A stretch of DNA of 64,000 bases from Pedobacter sp. AJM. GTDB taxonomy: Bacteria > Bacteroidota > Bacteroidia > Sphingobacteriales > Sphingobacteriaceae. The notes under the pieces are model-generated. The model searched no databases and was not told where the DNA came from. It saw only the letters and a program-made list of their open reading frames with translations. Of this stretch, positions 63,864-64,000 are shown in pieces. The translations under genes were made by a program, and so were the position numbers. Positions within the stretch are counted from its first letter, which is position 1; each line of letters begins with the position of its first letter. The stretch lies in NCBI RefSeq assembly GCF_002197755.1, contig NZ_NHOT01000003.1:1116001-1180000 (forward strand), read 5' to 3'.

Positions 63864-64000
63864 TTAGAGGATAATTCCGGATTTGCTTCTGTAACTAAGA
63901 TATTCATCTTCTTTTTGTGTCATTATGGTTTTAGCAGCTTTGCCTTTATCTTTATAGCCCAGTAAATGCAATGTTCCGTGAATCATGATACGGCAAACCT
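63864..64000 (-). CDS. ybeY: Endoribonuclease YbeY, C-terminal part (truncated by window edge)
   Basis: The minus strand encodes VCRIMIHGTLHLLGYKDKGKA and continues to a stop at 63864-63866. HGTLHLLGY matches the YbeY metal-site motif, giving two of the three His ligands. The third, usual in GYDH, is replaced: the sequence reads GYKDK. YbeY processes and checks 16S rRNA. The stop abuts the stop of the aldolase-like gene. Too short for the ORF criteria, but the match is clear. Confidence 0.85.
   Translation of the reverse strand, partial: VCRIMIHGTLHLLGYKDKGKAAKTIMTQKEDEYLSYRSKSGIIL

Overview
The window looks like a chromosomal segment from a Bacteroidota bacterium, most likely a Pedobacter-like member of the Sphingobacteriaceae. 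The support is: moderately AT-rich DNA; many boxes matching the Bacteroidota promoter element TAnnTTTG with almost no purine-rich Shine-Dalgarno sites; a ribosomal protein S16 with a long Ala/Glu-rich tail; a two-part DsbD; a 7TMR-DISM histidine kinase; and conserved lipoproteins and small proteins typical of this phylum. I see no rRNA, tRNA, CRISPR array, prophage or intact insertion sequence. Most of the window is housekeeping DNA.

Layout. 1-8.5 kb: the end of an M16 peptidase, peptide deformylase, an Fe-S pair (NifU-like and Mrp), an AsmA-like/GT51 glycosyltransferase, hpt, psd and a MscS channel. 8.5-12.4 kb: the ribosome-maturation cluster rpsP, rimM, trmD, rplS on the minus strand, split by an oppositely oriented AT-rich serine hydrolase gene. 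12.5-20.9 kb: a nucleotidase, a YbjQ protein, pfkA, two-part dsbD, birA, rsfS, ftsH and a LUD protein. 20.9-31.1 kb: two outer-membrane proteins, a two-component pair, an orphan ketosynthase III, a TPR protein, a zinc-ribbon/Nif3 pair and a TM2/DUF2752 pair. 31.2-36.0 kb: mfd, two tandem copies of a 32-bp palindrome, then a DUF4143 ATPase coupled to a DUF3820 protein. 36.2-42.8 kb: a FrnE-like oxidoreductase, a large M14 peptidase, and a cobalamin riboswitch controlling metE, whose 3' end carries a one-base frameshift. 42.8-53 kb: thioesterase, cdsA, a CPBP protease, dusB, apaG, a zinc peptidase, purU, rmuC, thiL and a dicarboxylate symporter. 53-56 kb: divergent nadA and nadB, the first two steps of NAD synthesis. 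56-64 kb: gamma carbonic anhydrase, an Ig-like lipoprotein, mnmG, two parS palindromes, an ABC-F ATPase, a Tat-targeted threonine aldolase-like protein and the end of ybeY. The two parS sites suggest this end lies in the origin-proximal part of the chromosome.

The observations most worth following are: the interrupted rpsP-rplS cluster, with a fresh promoter at trmD; a recurring TAnnTTTG box placed four or five bases before start codons, suggesting leaderless mRNAs; the tandem palindromes before the DUF4143 ATPase; the paired parS sites; the metE frameshift under a B12 riboswitch; palindromes at both ends of the nadA-nadB gap; and the exported PLP enzyme. I did not find a convincing new multi-gene system. 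The DUF4143/DUF3820 unit with its palindromes is the closest candidate.
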